This document shows, piece after piece, positions 42,772-53,726 of a stretch of 64,000 bases of DNA (position 1 is the stretch's first letter; each line of letters starts with the position of its first letter). The notes below the pieces were generated by a model, which ran no database searches, had not been told where the DNA came from, and saw only the letters and a list, made by a program, of their open reading frames with translations. Source of the stretch: Lactobacillus sp. ESL0246 (GTDB lineage: Bacteria; Bacillota; Bacilli; Lactobacillales; Lactobacillaceae); the NCBI RefSeq assembly GCF_003692965.1, contig NZ_REHC01000006.1, forward strand, positions 248,001 to 312,000. The letters run 5' to 3'. A program made the position numbers and the translations under genes.

Positions 42772-43383
42772 TTAAAGTAACTTGTTGTAGTATTCAACAA
42801 CAAGGGCTTCGTTGATCTCTGGTTCTAGCTCGTCACGTTCTGGTAAACGTACAAGTGAACCTTCCATCTTATTGTCATCAAATGAAACAAATGATGGGCG
42901 ATTTACGACAGCTTCAAGAGCATCTTTAACTTGTTGCATACCTTTTGCTTTTTCTCTCAAACCAATGGTTTGACCAACTTTAACCTCATATGAAGGGATA
43001 TCAACACGATTACCATCGACAGTGATGTGACCGTGGTTAACTAATTGTCTAGCTTGTTCTCTAGTAGTAGCTAAACCCAAACGGTAAACAATACTATCTA
43101 AGCGAGATTCAAGCAAAATCATGAAGTTAGTACCATGTTCACCTTGACGAATCTTACCTGCACGTGTAAACAAAGTTCTAAATTGGCGCTCGTTTAAACC
43201 GTACATCCAACGTAACTTTTGCTTTTCGTGTAATTGTTCACCATATTCTGATAGGCGACCACGTGAGTTAGGTCCATGTTGACCTGGCGCATAGTTACGA
43301 CGACTAAGCTCTTTACCAGTACCTGAAAGTGAAATCCCCAATCTTCTTGAACGTTTCCAGCTTGGGCCTGTATATCTTGACAT
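42772..43383 (-). CDS. rpsD: 30S ribosomal protein S4
   Basis: 203 residues from ATG 43383 ([21 protein letters not shown]), which has GGAGG 5 nt upstream; four extra residues of the longer frame are discarded. The S4 RNA-binding domain (about 93-155, [33 protein letters not shown]) is complete. It is a primary 16S rRNA binder in small-subunit assembly. A structured leader upstream suggests autoregulation. Confidence 0.96.
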   Translation of the reverse strand: MSRYTGPSWKRSRRLGISLSGTGKELSRRNYAPGQHGPNSRGRLSEYGEQLHEKQKLRWMYGLNERQFRTLFTRAGKIRQGEHGTNFMILLESRLDSIVYRLGLATTREQARQLVNHGHITVDGNRVDIPSYEVKVGQTIGLREKAKGMQQVKDALEAVVNRPSFVSFDDNKMEGSLVRLPERDELEPEINEALVVEYYNKLL

Positions 43384-43419
43384 AAAATCCTCCAATAAAA
43401 TCTATTAATAATTTTTGGA

Positions 43420-43553
43420 GTAAAATATCACATATAAGTTCAACATTCGTGCATCTTAATTTTCATTTTCGCCTGTTGCAGCGTCGGTTACTCGTTCACT
43501 AAAACGTATTAAGATGTTGACGTTCTTGTCACTTATGGCTGCAAATATTTTAC
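43420..43553 (-). promoter_or_regulatory. Structured 5' leader of rpsD, probable S4 autoregulatory element
   Basis: Within the 170-nt untranslated leader, GTAAAATAT pairs with ATATTTTAC (9 bp, 43545-43553 with 43420-43428) and, inside, CATCTTAAT pairs with ATTAAGATG (43508-43516 with 43452-43460). Such nested folding upstream of rpsD is known from Firmicute S4 leaders, where S4 represses its own translation. Confidence 0.6.
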
Positions 43554-43562
43554 ACGTTATCA

Positions 43563-43591
43563 ATTATAACGATTGAATCTTTGTAAAGCAA
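43563..43591 (-). promoter_or_regulatory. rpsD promoter
   Basis: Minus strand TTGCTT (43586-43591), 17-nt spacer, TATAAT (43563-43568); start predicted at the first base of the folded leader. Confidence 0.7.
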
Positions 43592-43806
43592 GGAAATATA
43601 CCGATTTTTATTGAAATAGAGCATTAATTAATCGTTTATTTCATAGCTACAATTATAAAGTGTTAGTATCAAGCTAAGAATAAGTGCTATAATTTTGATT
43701 ATCGGTATTATTTTAAAGGTCTAACTTAATCTTAATTTTTTTACAAAACTGTATACCACTCTATTAGATAAATTTGGTATAATTGGGATAGTTTTGGAGG
43801 AAGATT

Positions 43807-45522
43807 ATGTCACCAACCCAATCGATAGTTGTAATAATTGCAATTTTAATCATTATTGTCATTATAGCATTTATGCTTATTGTTAATCGTAGGCAACTAC
43901 ACGAAATTATTGAGCTTGATGAGCTGATTAACAGAATTGCCGAAATGCATTTAGAAACCGATATTATCAACCTTGATAAAATGGATCTAGCAGGTGAGAG
44001 TCTGACGACATTAACAACGTGGCGTAAAAATTATCAGCAAGCAGCTAATAACAAAATTCCACATGTTCAAAAATTGGTGGAACAGTCTGCAGAGCAAAAT
44101 GCGCATTATCATTTAATAAAAGCTCACAAACAAATTAAGCAGGCACAAGAGATTATGCAGCCTACATATGATGATGCCAAAAATACAAAAGAAGTTTTTA
44201 CAGAGCTACTTGAATCTAATCGCGAAAATAAGATGCAATATGATGATCTGATCAAAAATTATCAAGAGATCCGGAAACTTGTTTTGGCAGATTCGTTTGA
44301 ATATGGCGTAGCTCTTGATCAACTTGAAAATGAACTAACAAATTTAGAAAATGATTTTTCTGAAGCTAAGAGTTTAACTGCTCAAGGAGATCAAGTTGAG
44401 GCAAAACGTGTTCTGTCTAAGATCAAGATGAGTTTAAGCTCAATTAATTCGCTGTTACCTAAAATAAGATCTAATCGTCATTTGTTGGATACTGTTTTTC
44501 AAGATCAACTAAGTGAATTAGCTGACTCATATAAAAAAATGGTATCATCTAAATATTATATTACTGAAATTGATGTGTTAGATGAAGTTAAGCAAATTCG
44601 TAAACAAGTCGATGCTGCAGACAAACTTTTGGCGAATTTAAAAATTGATGAATTAAATCAGCAAGTTTTACAAATCAAATCGCGAATATCTAACTTATAT
44701 GATATTTTGACTAAAGAATATAAGGCTCGTCCTTTTGTTGAAGAAAATCAAGATAAAATTCAACGGCTCTTAGCACATGAACAGGTTGAGTCTAAAAAAC
44801 TAGTTGAAAAGTTGCGCCATATTGATGAAAGTTATGAGTTGACACATGGTGAACTAGCAACTAGTCGCAAACTCGAGCAAGAAATTAATGATATGAATCG
44901 TCAATATACAGTGGATACACAAAACTTGGCTGATGGTAAAGGTGTTTATTCTAGTATTAAAGCATCATGGTTAAGCGTTATTGAAAGATTGCGTGAAATT
45001 TCTGCGGAACAACAAACGATGTCGAAAGATGTTGATGGCCTGTTTGATTCTGAGAATGTTGCCAATGATTCGATTAATCGCTTTAAACAGGAAGTGTCAT
45101 TGGTTTATCGGCGTTTAGAACGAAAAAAATTACCGGGTAATCCAGATTCTTTTATCCAGATGTATACGTTAGTTGTTAATGAAATTGGTCATGTTGCTAA
45201 AGAATTAAGTCAAGTTAGACTTAATATGGAAAAAATTTCAAATGAACTAATTCAAATTTCAGATGATGTTGAACGATTAAAACGTGAAGCAGATGACATA
45301 ATTAACTCTGCAGATCTAGTTGAATTAACTCTGCAGTATGCTAATAAGTATTCGACTAACGCTATAGTTAAAAGCGCTCAACAAAAGACAATGAAATTAT
45401 ATAGTCAAGAATATAACTACAAGGAAGCTCTTGATACGATTGCTACTGCAATTGAAAAAGCGGAGCCCGGCTCATATCAACGACTTGAAAACCTTTATTA
45501 TTCTGAAAAGAAAAATAATTAA
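43807..45522 (+). CDS. ezrA: Septation ring formation regulator EzrA
   Basis: 571 residues. One N-terminal membrane helix (about 5-25) with the short end outside, then almost continuous alpha-helical, spectrin-like repeats rich in Glu, Lys, Leu and Gln. Length, topology and context (before iscS-thiI) fit EzrA, which limits FtsZ ring formation and links it to the wall machinery. ATG follows TTGGAGGA. Confidence 0.92.
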   Translation: MSPTQSIVVIIAILIIIVIIAFMLIVNRRQLHEIIELDELINRIAEMHLETDIINLDKMDLAGESLTTLTTWRKNYQQAANNKIPHVQKLVEQSAEQNAHYHLIKAHKQIKQAQEIMQPTYDDAKNTKEVFTELLESNRENKMQYDDLIKNYQEIRKLVLADSFEYGVALDQLENELTNLENDFSEAKSLTAQGDQVEAKRVLSKIKMSLSSINSLLPKIRSNRHLLDTVFQDQLSELADSYKKMVSSKYYITEIDVLDEVKQIRKQVDAADKLLANLKIDELNQQVLQIKSRISNLYDILTKEYKARPFVEENQDKIQRLLAHEQVESKKLVEKLRHIDESYELTHGELATSRKLEQEINDMNRQYTVDTQNLADGKGVYSSIKASWLSVIERLREISAEQQTMSKDVDGLFDSENVANDSINRFKQEVSLVYRRLERKKLPGNPDSFIQMYTLVVNEIGHVAKELSQVRLNMEKISNELIQISDDVERLKREADDIINSADLVELTLQYANKYSTNAIVKSAQQKTMKLYSQEYNYKEALDTIATAIEKAEPGSYQRLENLYYSEKKNN

Positions 45523-45669
45523 TTCTAAGATGTTGAGAATTTTTTATTTAGATTAGAAACTCTTTTAAAAGTAATAAAATTATCATGATTTAAAATAGTA
45601 ATAGAAAAAGCATTAATTAGGCAGCTTGTAGTGTGCTCTAACTAGGAAAGTTTAACAAATTTTAATTAG

Positions 45670-45702
45670 GGACTGATTTTCGATATTCTGTGTGATCAGT
45701 CC
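45670..45702 (+). terminator. Hairpin downstream of ezrA
   Basis: GGACTGAT pairs with ATCAGTCC around a 17-nt loop, followed by TTTTAATTTGGTTTTTATTTTTTATT. A weak terminator candidate. Confidence 0.5.
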
Positions 45703-46458
45703 TTTTAATTTGGTTTTTATTTTTTATTATAGTACGATATATATATATATATATTGCTGATAATTTATTACTACTCAGTATAGTTTTAATAGTCTTTGCA
45801 AAGCTATAAAACATTTATCTTTTCAAGATGTAAAAATAGTTAATATCTTTAAGCAAAGACCAATTGTTTTTCTTAAAAAGCTAGATGAAATTTAAAAAAT
45901 AAAATTGTGTAAAGCATTAATAAATAAGTTGTTATTAAGATATAAAATTTATGCTAAAAAAGGTTTATTTGTTATTTGCTTGCTTTTAGGGATGTTCAAT
46001 GGTTACGATATACTAAACTTGTGCTACAATTTTAAACGTGTCATTTTAGAAAATAAATTTTATTTAGTCAAAGTGCAATAAAAATGCCCACAAAACTTGT
46101 TACATTAGGGTAATTTTTGTTGCTGATGGAGATAGGTAATATTACATGATATCTTTTTCAAGTTTCAACAAATAAATAAGACACTATGGACATTAGGCTG
46201 TGGTGGCTTATTTTTATGCGAATTTATATAAAGATTTTCCGATTTGTAAAAGACTGTTAAGATGTTAGAATAACTATTGGCAAAGAATTCTGATGGCCCC
46301 AAATGTTAATTATACTGATGCAGATAATTTTGGGGACACAAAAGGGACAAAAATATCGATTTTTCACGAATTAAAGTGAATTTATACGAAGCTAATTATG
46401 TTGCAAAACATCGCTGTTGAGCGAAAAATACAGAAATACATAGGGATGATTTTATTAC
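45703..46458. other. Long AT-rich gap without an intact gene
   Basis: 756 nt. It contains an eight-unit AT microsatellite near 45736-45753. A plus-strand frame at about 45790-46080 with a single stop reads LCKAIKHLSFQDVKIVNIFK, QRPIVFLKKLDEI, stop, then a hydrophobic LFVICLLLGMFNGYDILNL, possibly an eroded gene. Near 46294-46335 GGCCCCAAA and TTTTGGGG form an imperfect palindrome. No promoter for iscS could be fixed. Confidence 0.4.
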
Positions 46459-47616
46459 ATGATATATTTTGATAATAGCGCAACAACTAAGATTGATTCA
46501 AAGGTTTTAGAAACTTATGAGCAGGTAGTACAGACTATTTGGGGCAATCCGTCTAGCTTACATAAACTTGGAGACCGTGCATTTCAATTGTTGGAAAGTT
46601 CGCGTAACCAAATTGCTAATCTTTTAGGAACTAAACCCGATGAAATTTTCTTTACTTCTGGCGGGACGGAATCAAATAACTGGGCAATTAAAGGAACCGC
46701 ATTGCAAAAACGCGAATTTGGTAAACATATCATCACGTCAAGTGTTGAACATGCTTCAGTGGCCAATACGTTTACAACTTTAGAAAGTCTTGGCTTTCAG
46801 GTTACGCGTTTGCCAGTTGATAAACGAGGTTGCGTTAGTGTTACGGATCTTCGTAACGCTATTGATTCAAATACTACGCTAGTGTCAGTCATGGGAGTTA
46901 ATAATGAAATTGGAACGATTCAACCAATTGCAGAAATTAGTGACTTGTTAGATAATTACCCGACTATTAGCTTTCATGTTGACAATGTTCAGGCTCTTGG
47001 TAAAAATATTTGGTCGCGAGTTTTTACACCACGCGTAGATTTATTTAGCTTGTCAGGGCATAAGTTTCATGCCCCTCGTGGAACAGGAATTCTTTATAAA
47101 AAACGTGGTAAGATGATTTTTCCACTACATGATGGTGGTGGACAAGAAAAGGGTTTACGTTCAGGAACTGAAAACTTGCCTGCAATCGCTGGTATGGCTA
47201 AGGCTATACGGTTACTTTTAGAAAATGAGGTACAGAAGGCCAACCTCGAGGTAACAATCAAACAAAGAATAGTTGATTATCTACAAAACAAACCTGGGAT
47301 TAAGATTTTTTCACAGAGTTCAGTTGACTTTGCTCCACATATTCTTTGTTTTGCGCTTGAAGGTATTCGCGGTGAAACTTTAGTTCATACATTAGAAGAG
47401 CATGATATCTATACTTCTACTACTTCAGCTTGTGCTTCTACCAAAAGTGAAGAAGCTAGTACATTAGTTGCTATGCATGTCGATGATAAGGATGCTACAA
47501 GTGCAATTCGGTTGAGTTTTGATGAGACAAACACTATTGAAGAAGCTGATGAATTTATTAAAGTTTTTGATAAAATTTACCAACATTTCGCCCCAATTAA
47601 TCATTTAGGAGAATAA
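46459..47616 (+). CDS. iscS: Cysteine desulfurase (IscS/NifS family)
   Basis: 385 residues, PLP enzyme. N-terminal IYFDNSATTKIDSKVLE, the PLP Lys in SLSGHKFHAPRGTG, and the mobile catalytic Cys in STTSACAS. It releases sulfur from cysteine as a persulfide. It stands 6 nt upstream of thiI, so its sulfur probably goes to 4-thiouridine in tRNA. The ribosome binding site is weak (AGGGATG). Confidence 0.93.
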   Translation: MIYFDNSATTKIDSKVLETYEQVVQTIWGNPSSLHKLGDRAFQLLESSRNQIANLLGTKPDEIFFTSGGTESNNWAIKGTALQKREFGKHIITSSVEHASVANTFTTLESLGFQVTRLPVDKRGCVSVTDLRNAIDSNTTLVSVMGVNNEIGTIQPIAEISDLLDNYPTISFHVDNVQALGKNIWSRVFTPRVDLFSLSGHKFHAPRGTGILYKKRGKMIFPLHDGGGQEKGLRSGTENLPAIAGMAKAIRLLLENEVQKANLEVTIKQRIVDYLQNKPGIKIFSQSSVDFAPHILCFALEGIRGETLVHTLEEHDIYTSTTSACASTKSEEASTLVAMHVDDKDATSAIRLSFDETNTIEEADEFIKVFDKIYQHFAPINHLGE

Positions 47617-47622
47617 AAAGTA

Positions 47623-48840
47623 ATGAAATATACTGAAATTATGGTTCGCTATGGTGAGCTTTCAACAAAAGGAAAAAATAGGAAGGATTTTATCGGACGG
47701 CTTGCTGGAAATGTAACTAAAGTTCTACGTGACTTTCCGCAAGTTGAAATTCATCCACGTCACGATAGAATGCATATTGTATTAAATGACGCACCTTTTA
47801 CTGAAATAGATCAACGGCTAAAAAGAGTTTTTGGAATTCAAACGTATTCACCAACTATTAAAGTAGAAAAGACGCTAGATGCCATTAGGGAAACTTCACT
47901 TGCATTAATGAAAGAAACTTTTAAAGCTGGCATGAGTTTTAAAGTTAATACCCGTAGAAGTGATCATCATTTTACTTATGACACTAATGAATTAAACCTA
48001 ATGATTGGTGATTATTTATTTAAAAATATGACTGGCTTGAAAGTAGAAATGAAGCATCCAGATTTGGTATTACGTATTGAGGTGCGCCAAGATGCGGTAT
48101 ATATTTCTAACCAGTTGCTTCATGGTGCCGGTGGTATGCCTGTAGGTACTGGTGGTCACGCAGTTATGATGCTATCTGGGGGAATTGATTCGCCAGTTGC
48201 ATCATATCTTGCTTTAAAACGTGGTGTAGACATTGATATGATCCATTTTTATAGTCCACCATACACTACTGAAAAAGCACTAAATAAAGCTAAGGAATTG
48301 ACTGGAATTTTAGCCAATTATTCTGGGCGAATTAATTTTATTGCTGTACCATTTGCTGAAATTCAAGAAACTATTAAAGAAAAATTACCAGAAGGTTATC
48401 TAATGACGGTTCAACGCAGATTTATGTTGCGCTTAGCCGATCAAATCCGTGCAAAAAGAAGAGGTTTAGCGATTTTTAATGGTGAATCTATCGGGCAAGT
48501 TGCATCTCAGACATTGGAATCGATGGCAGCAATTAATGATATAACAACTACTCCTGTTGTGCGCCCAGTGGCAACGATGGATAAAACTGAAATTATTCGT
48601 TTAGCTGAACAGATCGGAACTTTTGATTTATCGATCCAGCCGTTTGAGGATTGTTGCACAATTTTTGCGCCACCTCGTCCAAAGACCAAGCCAAGAATTG
48701 ATAAGGTTCGTGAATATGAATCTCGCCTTGACATTGCAGCATTGGTCAACCGAGCTCTCGATGGTATGAAAATAACTACTATTTATCCTGGCGATAAATT
48801 CTTAGCTAATAAAGCTAAGGAAGATACTGCATTGCTATAA
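47623..48840 (+). CDS. thiI: tRNA 4-thiouridine synthase ThiI
   Basis: 405 residues. N-terminal ferredoxin-like and THUMP domains, then the PP-loop [21 protein letters not shown] that adenylates U8 of tRNA. No rhodanese domain is present at the C-terminus, as usual in Gram-positive bacteria, so sulfur comes directly from the adjacent desulfurase. Confidence 0.95.
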   Translation: MKYTEIMVRYGELSTKGKNRKDFIGRLAGNVTKVLRDFPQVEIHPRHDRMHIVLNDAPFTEIDQRLKRVFGIQTYSPTIKVEKTLDAIRETSLALMKETFKAGMSFKVNTRRSDHHFTYDTNELNLMIGDYLFKNMTGLKVEMKHPDLVLRIEVRQDAVYISNQLLHGAGGMPVGTGGHAVMMLSGGIDSPVASYLALKRGVDIDMIHFYSPPYTTEKALNKAKELTGILANYSGRINFIAVPFAEIQETIKEKLPEGYLMTVQRRFMLRLADQIRAKRRGLAIFNGESIGQVASQTLESMAAINDITTTPVVRPVATMDKTEIIRLAEQIGTFDLSIQPFEDCCTIFAPPRPKTKPRIDKVREYESRLDIAALVNRALDGMKITTIYPGDKFLANKAKEDTALL

Positions 48841-48849
48841 AAAAAATGC

Positions 48850-49096
48850 TATAATACATGCAAAGCAATAATCAAGAGGGTATTAACTTTATAAATAGAG
48901 AAAGGCTCATTGTTGGTGAAAAGCCGAATGAAGGTTAATTGGTAGCTTGATTAAGCTGATTGGCTGAACTAATAGTAAGCTAATTCGGTAAGTTAACCGT
49001 TATCACTGTTAAGAGAAGCAGGTTTTAACCTGCTTAACCTTAGGTGGTACCGCGGTTAAATTAAATCGTCCTAGACAATTTGTCTAGGATTTTTTT
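48850..49096 (+). promoter_or_regulatory. T-box riboswitch leader of valS
   Basis: An extended -10 (TGCTATAAT, 48847-48855) overlaps the end of the thiI region. Stem I is closed by TCAAG/CTTGA, with a likely specifier codon GTA (valine) at 48942-48944. The T-box AGGTGGTACCGCG is at 49042-49054, and the terminator TCCTAGACAA/TTGTCTAGGA plus T7 ends at 49096. Uncharged tRNA-Val should stabilise the antiterminator and turn on valS. Confidence 0.93.
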
Positions 49097-49111
49097 ATTG
49101 GGAGAAAAATT

Positions 49112-51751
49112 ATGACAGATCTAGCACCTAAATATGATCCCCATGAAGTTGAAGAAGGTCGGTATCAAGAATGGCTTGATCAGGATCTTTTTAAACCATC
49201 GGGTGATAAAAAAGCACATCCATATTCCATTGTTATTCCACCGCCAAATGTTACAGGAAAACTTCATTTGGGGCATGCCTGGGATACCGCAATTCAAGAT
49301 ACATTAATCCGCTTAAAACGGATGCAGGGCTATGATACCTTATATTTACCAGGCATGGATCATGCTGGAATTGCGACACAAGCTAAAGTTGAAGCAAAAT
49401 TGCGTAAGCAAGGAAAAGATCGTCACCAAATGGGCCGTGAAGCTTTTGTAAAACAAGTTTGGGACTGGAAGGATGAATACGCAAATATTATTAAAGGCCA
49501 GTGGGCCAAGATGGGGCTATCCCTTGATTATTCGCGTGAACGCTTTACTTTAGATAAGGGACTATCGAAAGCTGTAAAACGGGTATTTGTACAGTTATAT
49601 AATGAAGGCTTGATTTATCGTGGTGAATATATTATTAATTGGGATCCACAACTGCAAACGGCTTTGAGTGATATTGAGGTTATTCATCAGGATGATAAAG
49701 GAGCTTTTTATCATATTAAATATCCATTCGCTGATGGTTCGGGCTTTGTAGAAATTGCGACAACTAGGCCAGAAACCATGTTTGGAGATACAGCCGTTGC
49801 TGTTGCACATGGTGATGAACGTTACAAAAATATTGTTGGTAAAGAATTGGTATTGCCACTAGTAGGTCGTAAAATTCCGATTATTGAAGATCAACATGTT
49901 GATCCTGAATTTGGGACTGGACTAGTTAAAATTACCCCAGCACATGATCCAAATGATTTTGCAGTAGGAAATCGTCATCATTTAGAACGGATTAACGTAA
50001 TGAATGATGATGGTACGATGAATGAAAATGCTGGAAAATTTGCAGGAATGGATCGTTTTGACTGCCGTGAGGCCCTGGTTAATGAATTAAAGGATCAAGG
50101 CTATTTGATTAAAGTTAGACCAATTGTTCACTCCGTTGGTCATTCTGAACGTTCTGGTGTTCAAGTTGAACCACGTTTATCAACACAATGGTTTGTAAAG
50201 ATGAAGCCGTTGGCTGAGAAAGTTCTAGAAAATCAAAAAACTGAAAATAAGGTCAATTTTGTTCCTGAACGCTTTGAGCAAACACTTGAGCATTGGATGG
50301 AAGATGTTCATGATTGGGTAATTTCTCGTCAGCTATGGTGGGGTCACCGAATTCCTGCTTGGTATAATAAAAAGACTGGTGAAATGTATGTTGGTGAGGA
50401 AGCACCAAAGGATGAAAAAAACTGGAATCAAGATTCTGATGTTTTAGATACATGGTTTTCAAGTGCTTTGTGGCCATTTTCGACACTGGGTTGGCCAGAT
50501 GAAGATGCTGCCGATTTTAAACGCTATTTTCCAACTAATACTTTGGTTACTGGTTATGATATTATTTTCTTCTGGGTATCACGAATGATTTTTCAAAGCT
50601 TGCACTTTACCCATGAGCGTCCATTTAAGGATGTTGTTTTACATGGTTTAATTCGTGATGAACAAGGTAGAAAGATGAGTAAATCTCTGGGTAATGGTGT
50701 TGATCCAATGGATGTGGTTGATGAGTACGGTGCCGATGCTTTACGCTGGTTTTTACTTAATGGAACAGCACCAGGCCAAGATACACGTTATAATCCGAAA
50801 AAATTATCTGCTGCTTGGAACTTCATAAATAAAATTTGGAATGCTGCCCGATTTGTAATCATGAATTTACCAGAAGATTCGCAGCCGGCACATTTACCTG
50901 ATACTAAGCAGTTTGATTTATCGGATAGTTGGATTTTTGATCGATTGAATCACACTGTTAGTGAAGTCATTCGGCTATTTGATGAATACAAGTTTGGTGA
51001 AGCTGGCCGAGAATTGTATAACTTTATTTGGAATGATTTTTGTGACTGGTACATTGAGATTTCCAAAGTTGCATTAAATGGAGATAATGCGGAATTAAAG
51101 GCTAGAAAGCAAGATAATTTAATTTGGATTCTTGATCAGATTTTACGTTTACTTCATCCAATCATGCCGTTTGTAACTGAAAAATTATGGTTGTCAATGC
51201 CACACGATGGTAAGTCAATTATGGTTGCTAAGTACCCTGAACAACATAATGAATTTGTTAATGATACTGCTCAGCATGATATGGCTTTCTTAATTGAAAT
51301 TATTAAGGCTGTTCGTAATATTAGAATGGAAGTTAATGCACCGTTATCATCTTCTATTGATATCATGATTCAATTAGAAGATGCAAAAAATGAACACATT
51401 TTAATAGATAATTCTGACTATGTTAAAAACTTTTTGCATCCAAAAGAATTAACTATTGCAACTAAAATTTCAGCGCCTAAATTGGCTAAGACCGCCGTTG
51501 TTTCGGGAGCGCAAATTTTTATACCATTAGCTGATTTAGTTAATGTTGAAGATGAAATTAAGAAGATGAGAAAAGAAGAAACAGATCTTGAAGCTGAGGT
51601 GGAACGGGCTACAAAGAAGTTGAGTAATCAGGGCTTTGTGGTACATGCACCAGCAGCTGTTATCGACAAGGAAAAAGAAAAGTTGTCCGATTATGAAAGT
51701 CAACTTGATGGTGTACGGCAAAGAATTAAAGAATTGAAGAAGAGTGAATAA
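49112..51751 (+). CDS. valS: Valyl-tRNA synthetase
   Basis: 879 residues, class I synthetase. HIGH motif region [16 protein letters not shown] (residues 44-59), CP1 editing domain in the middle ([15 protein letters not shown]), KMSKS as [13 protein letters not shown] near 528, anticodon-binding domain, and a C-terminal coiled-coil arm ([13 protein letters not shown]...). It charges tRNA-Val. Controlled by the T-box leader directly upstream; ATG follows GGGAGAAA. Confidence 0.97.
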   Translation: MTDLAPKYDPHEVEEGRYQEWLDQDLFKPSGDKKAHPYSIVIPPPNVTGKLHLGHAWDTAIQDTLIRLKRMQGYDTLYLPGMDHAGIATQAKVEAKLRKQGKDRHQMGREAFVKQVWDWKDEYANIIKGQWAKMGLSLDYSRERFTLDKGLSKAVKRVFVQLYNEGLIYRGEYIINWDPQLQTALSDIEVIHQDDKGAFYHIKYPFADGSGFVEIATTRPETMFGDTAVAVAHGDERYKNIVGKELVLPLVGRKIPIIEDQHVDPEFGTGLVKITPAHDPNDFAVGNRHHLERINVMNDDGTMNENAGKFAGMDRFDCREALVNELKDQGYLIKVRPIVHSVGHSERSGVQVEPRLSTQWFVKMKPLAEKVLENQKTENKVNFVPERFEQTLEHWMEDVHDWVISRQLWWGHRIPAWYNKKTGEMYVGEEAPKDEKNWNQDSDVLDTWFSSALWPFSTLGWPDEDAADFKRYFPTNTLVTGYDIIFFWVSRMIFQSLHFTHERPFKDVVLHGLIRDEQGRKMSKSLGNGVDPMDVVDEYGADALRWFLLNGTAPGQDTRYNPKKLSAAWNFINKIWNAARFVIMNLPEDSQPAHLPDTKQFDLSDSWIFDRLNHTVSEVIRLFDEYKFGEAGRELYNFIWNDFCDWYIEISKVALNGDNAELKARKQDNLIWILDQILRLLHPIMPFVTEKLWLSMPHDGKSIMVAKYPEQHNEFVNDTAQHDMAFLIEIIKAVRNIRMEVNAPLSSSIDIMIQLEDAKNEHILIDNSDYVKNFLHPKELTIATKISAPKLAKTAVVSGAQIFIPLADLVNVEDEIKKMRKEETDLEAEVERATKKLSNQGFVVHAPAAVIDKEKEKLSDYESQLDGVRQRIKELKKSE

Positions 51752-51752
51752 A

Positions 51753-53030
51753 GTGATTTTTAATAATACGAAAACCTTTTTGTCATATTTATATGCTCTA
51801 CCTAAAAAACACTCTAAATCCGATTTAAGTTACATTCAAAAAATTTTACATGTCCTTGGTGATCCACAAGACCGGGTTAAAACAATCCACGTAACAGGGA
51901 CTAATGGTAAAGGGTCGACATCGTATTATTTAAGCCATTTGCTAGAAAAGGCCGGTCAAAAGACTGGTCTTTTTGTTTCACCTTATGTGTTTGAGTTTGG
52001 TGAACGAATGCAAATTGATGGTAAAAACATGACAGATTCTGCCATGCTTAAAACAGCTAATCAAATTGAAAATGCTCTATACAAAATAAGAAAACTTGAC
52101 CCGGATTTTTCATTAGTAACTTTTGAATATGAAGTTGCTATGAGCTTTGTATACTTTGCCAAGGAAAAATGTGATTTTGCGGTTATTGAAGTTGGCATTG
52201 GTGGTCAACATGATAAAACGAATGTAATTATTCCAGAGGTCAGCATTATTACTACAATTGGATTGGATCATGAGAAAATTATCGGTCCGACTATTCAAGA
52301 TATTGCTTATGAAAAAAGTGGCATAATTAAAAAAAATCGCCCGTTAGTTGTGGGGAATATTCCACGAGAAGTTATGCCTATAATTAATAAAAGGGCGGTT
52401 AAACAACATGCTGCATGCTATAAAATGGGGCAAAATTTTAAAATTTTTCTTAATAAAAAGTTGATCTATCAAGATAATGAGCATCATCTTAGTTTTTTAC
52501 CACGACCTAAGGTAGAAAGTTATGATATTGCTGTTGCACTTAAGGCCTTTTTTTTATTGCAGCTACAACTATCAGATAGGCAAATTATAGATACGATTAA
52601 TCAAACTGTAATTCCAGGACGTTATCAAATATTACAGGCCCAACCTTTAATTATCTTAGATGGGGCGCATAATCAGCAAGCAATGAAAAATTTGCTGAAT
52701 TTTGTTCATCAACAGCAAAATTTGCGTAAAGCTACAGTGAGAATTTTAATTATGATAATGCGGGATAAAGATCTGGATCCTATTTTTTCTTTGTTCAAAG
52801 AAACGGATCGGGTAAATCTAACAACGATTGATTATCCACGTGCCGCTAAATTGGAAGATTTTCCGAAAAAAATCAAAAATAAATATCCTTATTGGCTAGA
52901 TTGGAAAGTTGCATATGCTTCCTTAAAACATGAGAGTAAATCAAATGATATACTAGTAGTAACGGGATCATTTTACCTAGTTGGTAATATTTTGCGGCTG
53001 GAGGAATCAAATGAAAGTTCAAGGGATTAA
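51753..53030 (+). CDS. folC: Folylpolyglutamate synthase/dihydrofolate synthase
   Basis: 425 residues from GTG 51753, chosen because AAGAAGAG is about 10 nt upstream; GTG 51744, overlapping valS by 8 nt, is the alternative. Mur-ligase fold with the P-loop VTGTNGKGSTSYYLSHLL, VIEVGIGGQHDKTNVI and LDGAHNQQAM. It adds glutamates to folates. It overlaps the HAD gene by 20 nt. Confidence 0.93.
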   Translation: MIFNNTKTFLSYLYALPKKHSKSDLSYIQKILHVLGDPQDRVKTIHVTGTNGKGSTSYYLSHLLEKAGQKTGLFVSPYVFEFGERMQIDGKNMTDSAMLKTANQIENALYKIRKLDPDFSLVTFEYEVAMSFVYFAKEKCDFAVIEVGIGGQHDKTNVIIPEVSIITTIGLDHEKIIGPTIQDIAYEKSGIIKKNRPLVVGNIPREVMPIINKRAVKQHAACYKMGQNFKIFLNKKLIYQDNEHHLSFLPRPKVESYDIAVALKAFFLLQLQLSDRQIIDTINQTVIPGRYQILQAQPLIILDGAHNQQAMKNLLNFVHQQQNLRKATVRILIMIMRDKDLDPIFSLFKETDRVNLTTIDYPRAAKLEDFPKKIKNKYPYWLDWKVAYASLKHESKSNDILVVTGSFYLVGNILRLEESNESSRD

Positions 53031-53688
53031 CGAGCGTGTTAGGGGAATTCTGTTCGATATGGATGGATTATTGATGAACTCTGAAAAGCTGTATTGGCAA
53101 GCTAATATAGTGGCTGCTAAAGAAGCTCATATTAATGTTCCAGATGATCTTTATTTAAAACTTGTTGGGTCATCAGAAGATGAAATGAATCATTTTTATC
53201 ATCGCTATTTTAGTAGCGATGAGCAACGGAATCGTTTTATTAAACGTACAAATGAATTGGTTTGGCAATGGACTGATGAGGGTAAATTAAAGTTACTTCC
53301 CGGAGTTCAGCGAGCTTTGGATTGCTTTCAGCATCTTGCACTTTCGATGGCAATCGTGACAAGTAATACAGAGGAAGTAGTTGAACATAATTTGTGGGTA
53401 ACTGGTATTCGAAATTACTTTGATTTTCATTTGAATTCTGCTGACATTTATAGAAATCATATCAAGCCAAAACCAGAACCAGATATTTATCTTTTAGCTG
53501 TCGAAAGAATGGGATTACCCAAACGTAATTTACTTGTTTTTGAAGATTCTTCTTCTGGAGTGAAATCTGCTACTAGTGCTGGAATAAAGTGTGTAATGAT
53601 TCCTAATTTATTGCCTGCAAATAATCAAGATAAGGATAGTGCAGTGGATGTTTGTTCAAGTTTTGCTGAGTTTTTAGAAAAAATTTAG
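53011..53688 (+). CDS. HAD-superfamily phosphatase/phosphomutase (subfamily IA)
   Basis: 225 residues from ATG 53011, with GGAGG 6 nt upstream; the longer frame is discarded. Motif I is ILFDMDGLLMNSE (nucleophile Asp and acid/base Asp), motif II IVTSNT, motif III KPKPEPDIY, motif IV VFEDSSSGVKSA. A cap domain lies between motifs I and II. Substrate unknown; probably a small sugar phosphate. It lies between folC and radC. Confidence 0.88.
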   Translation: MKVQGINERVRGILFDMDGLLMNSEKLYWQANIVAAKEAHINVPDDLYLKLVGSSEDEMNHFYHRYFSSDEQRNRFIKRTNELVWQWTDEGKLKLLPGVQRALDCFQHLALSMAIVTSNTEEVVEHNLWVTGIRNYFDFHLNSADIYRNHIKPKPEPDIYLLAVERMGLPKRNLLVFEDSSSGVKSATSAGIKCVMIPNLLPANNQDKDSAVDVCSSFAEFLEKI

Positions 53689-53726
53689 TCTTTTCTACGT
53701 ATCTAATTAGTGAAAGGAATGATTTA

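Noticed and set aside
45736-45753. AT dinucleotide run as a phase-variable promoter
   Set aside because: No gene starts within about 700 nt downstream, so no controlled target is apparent.
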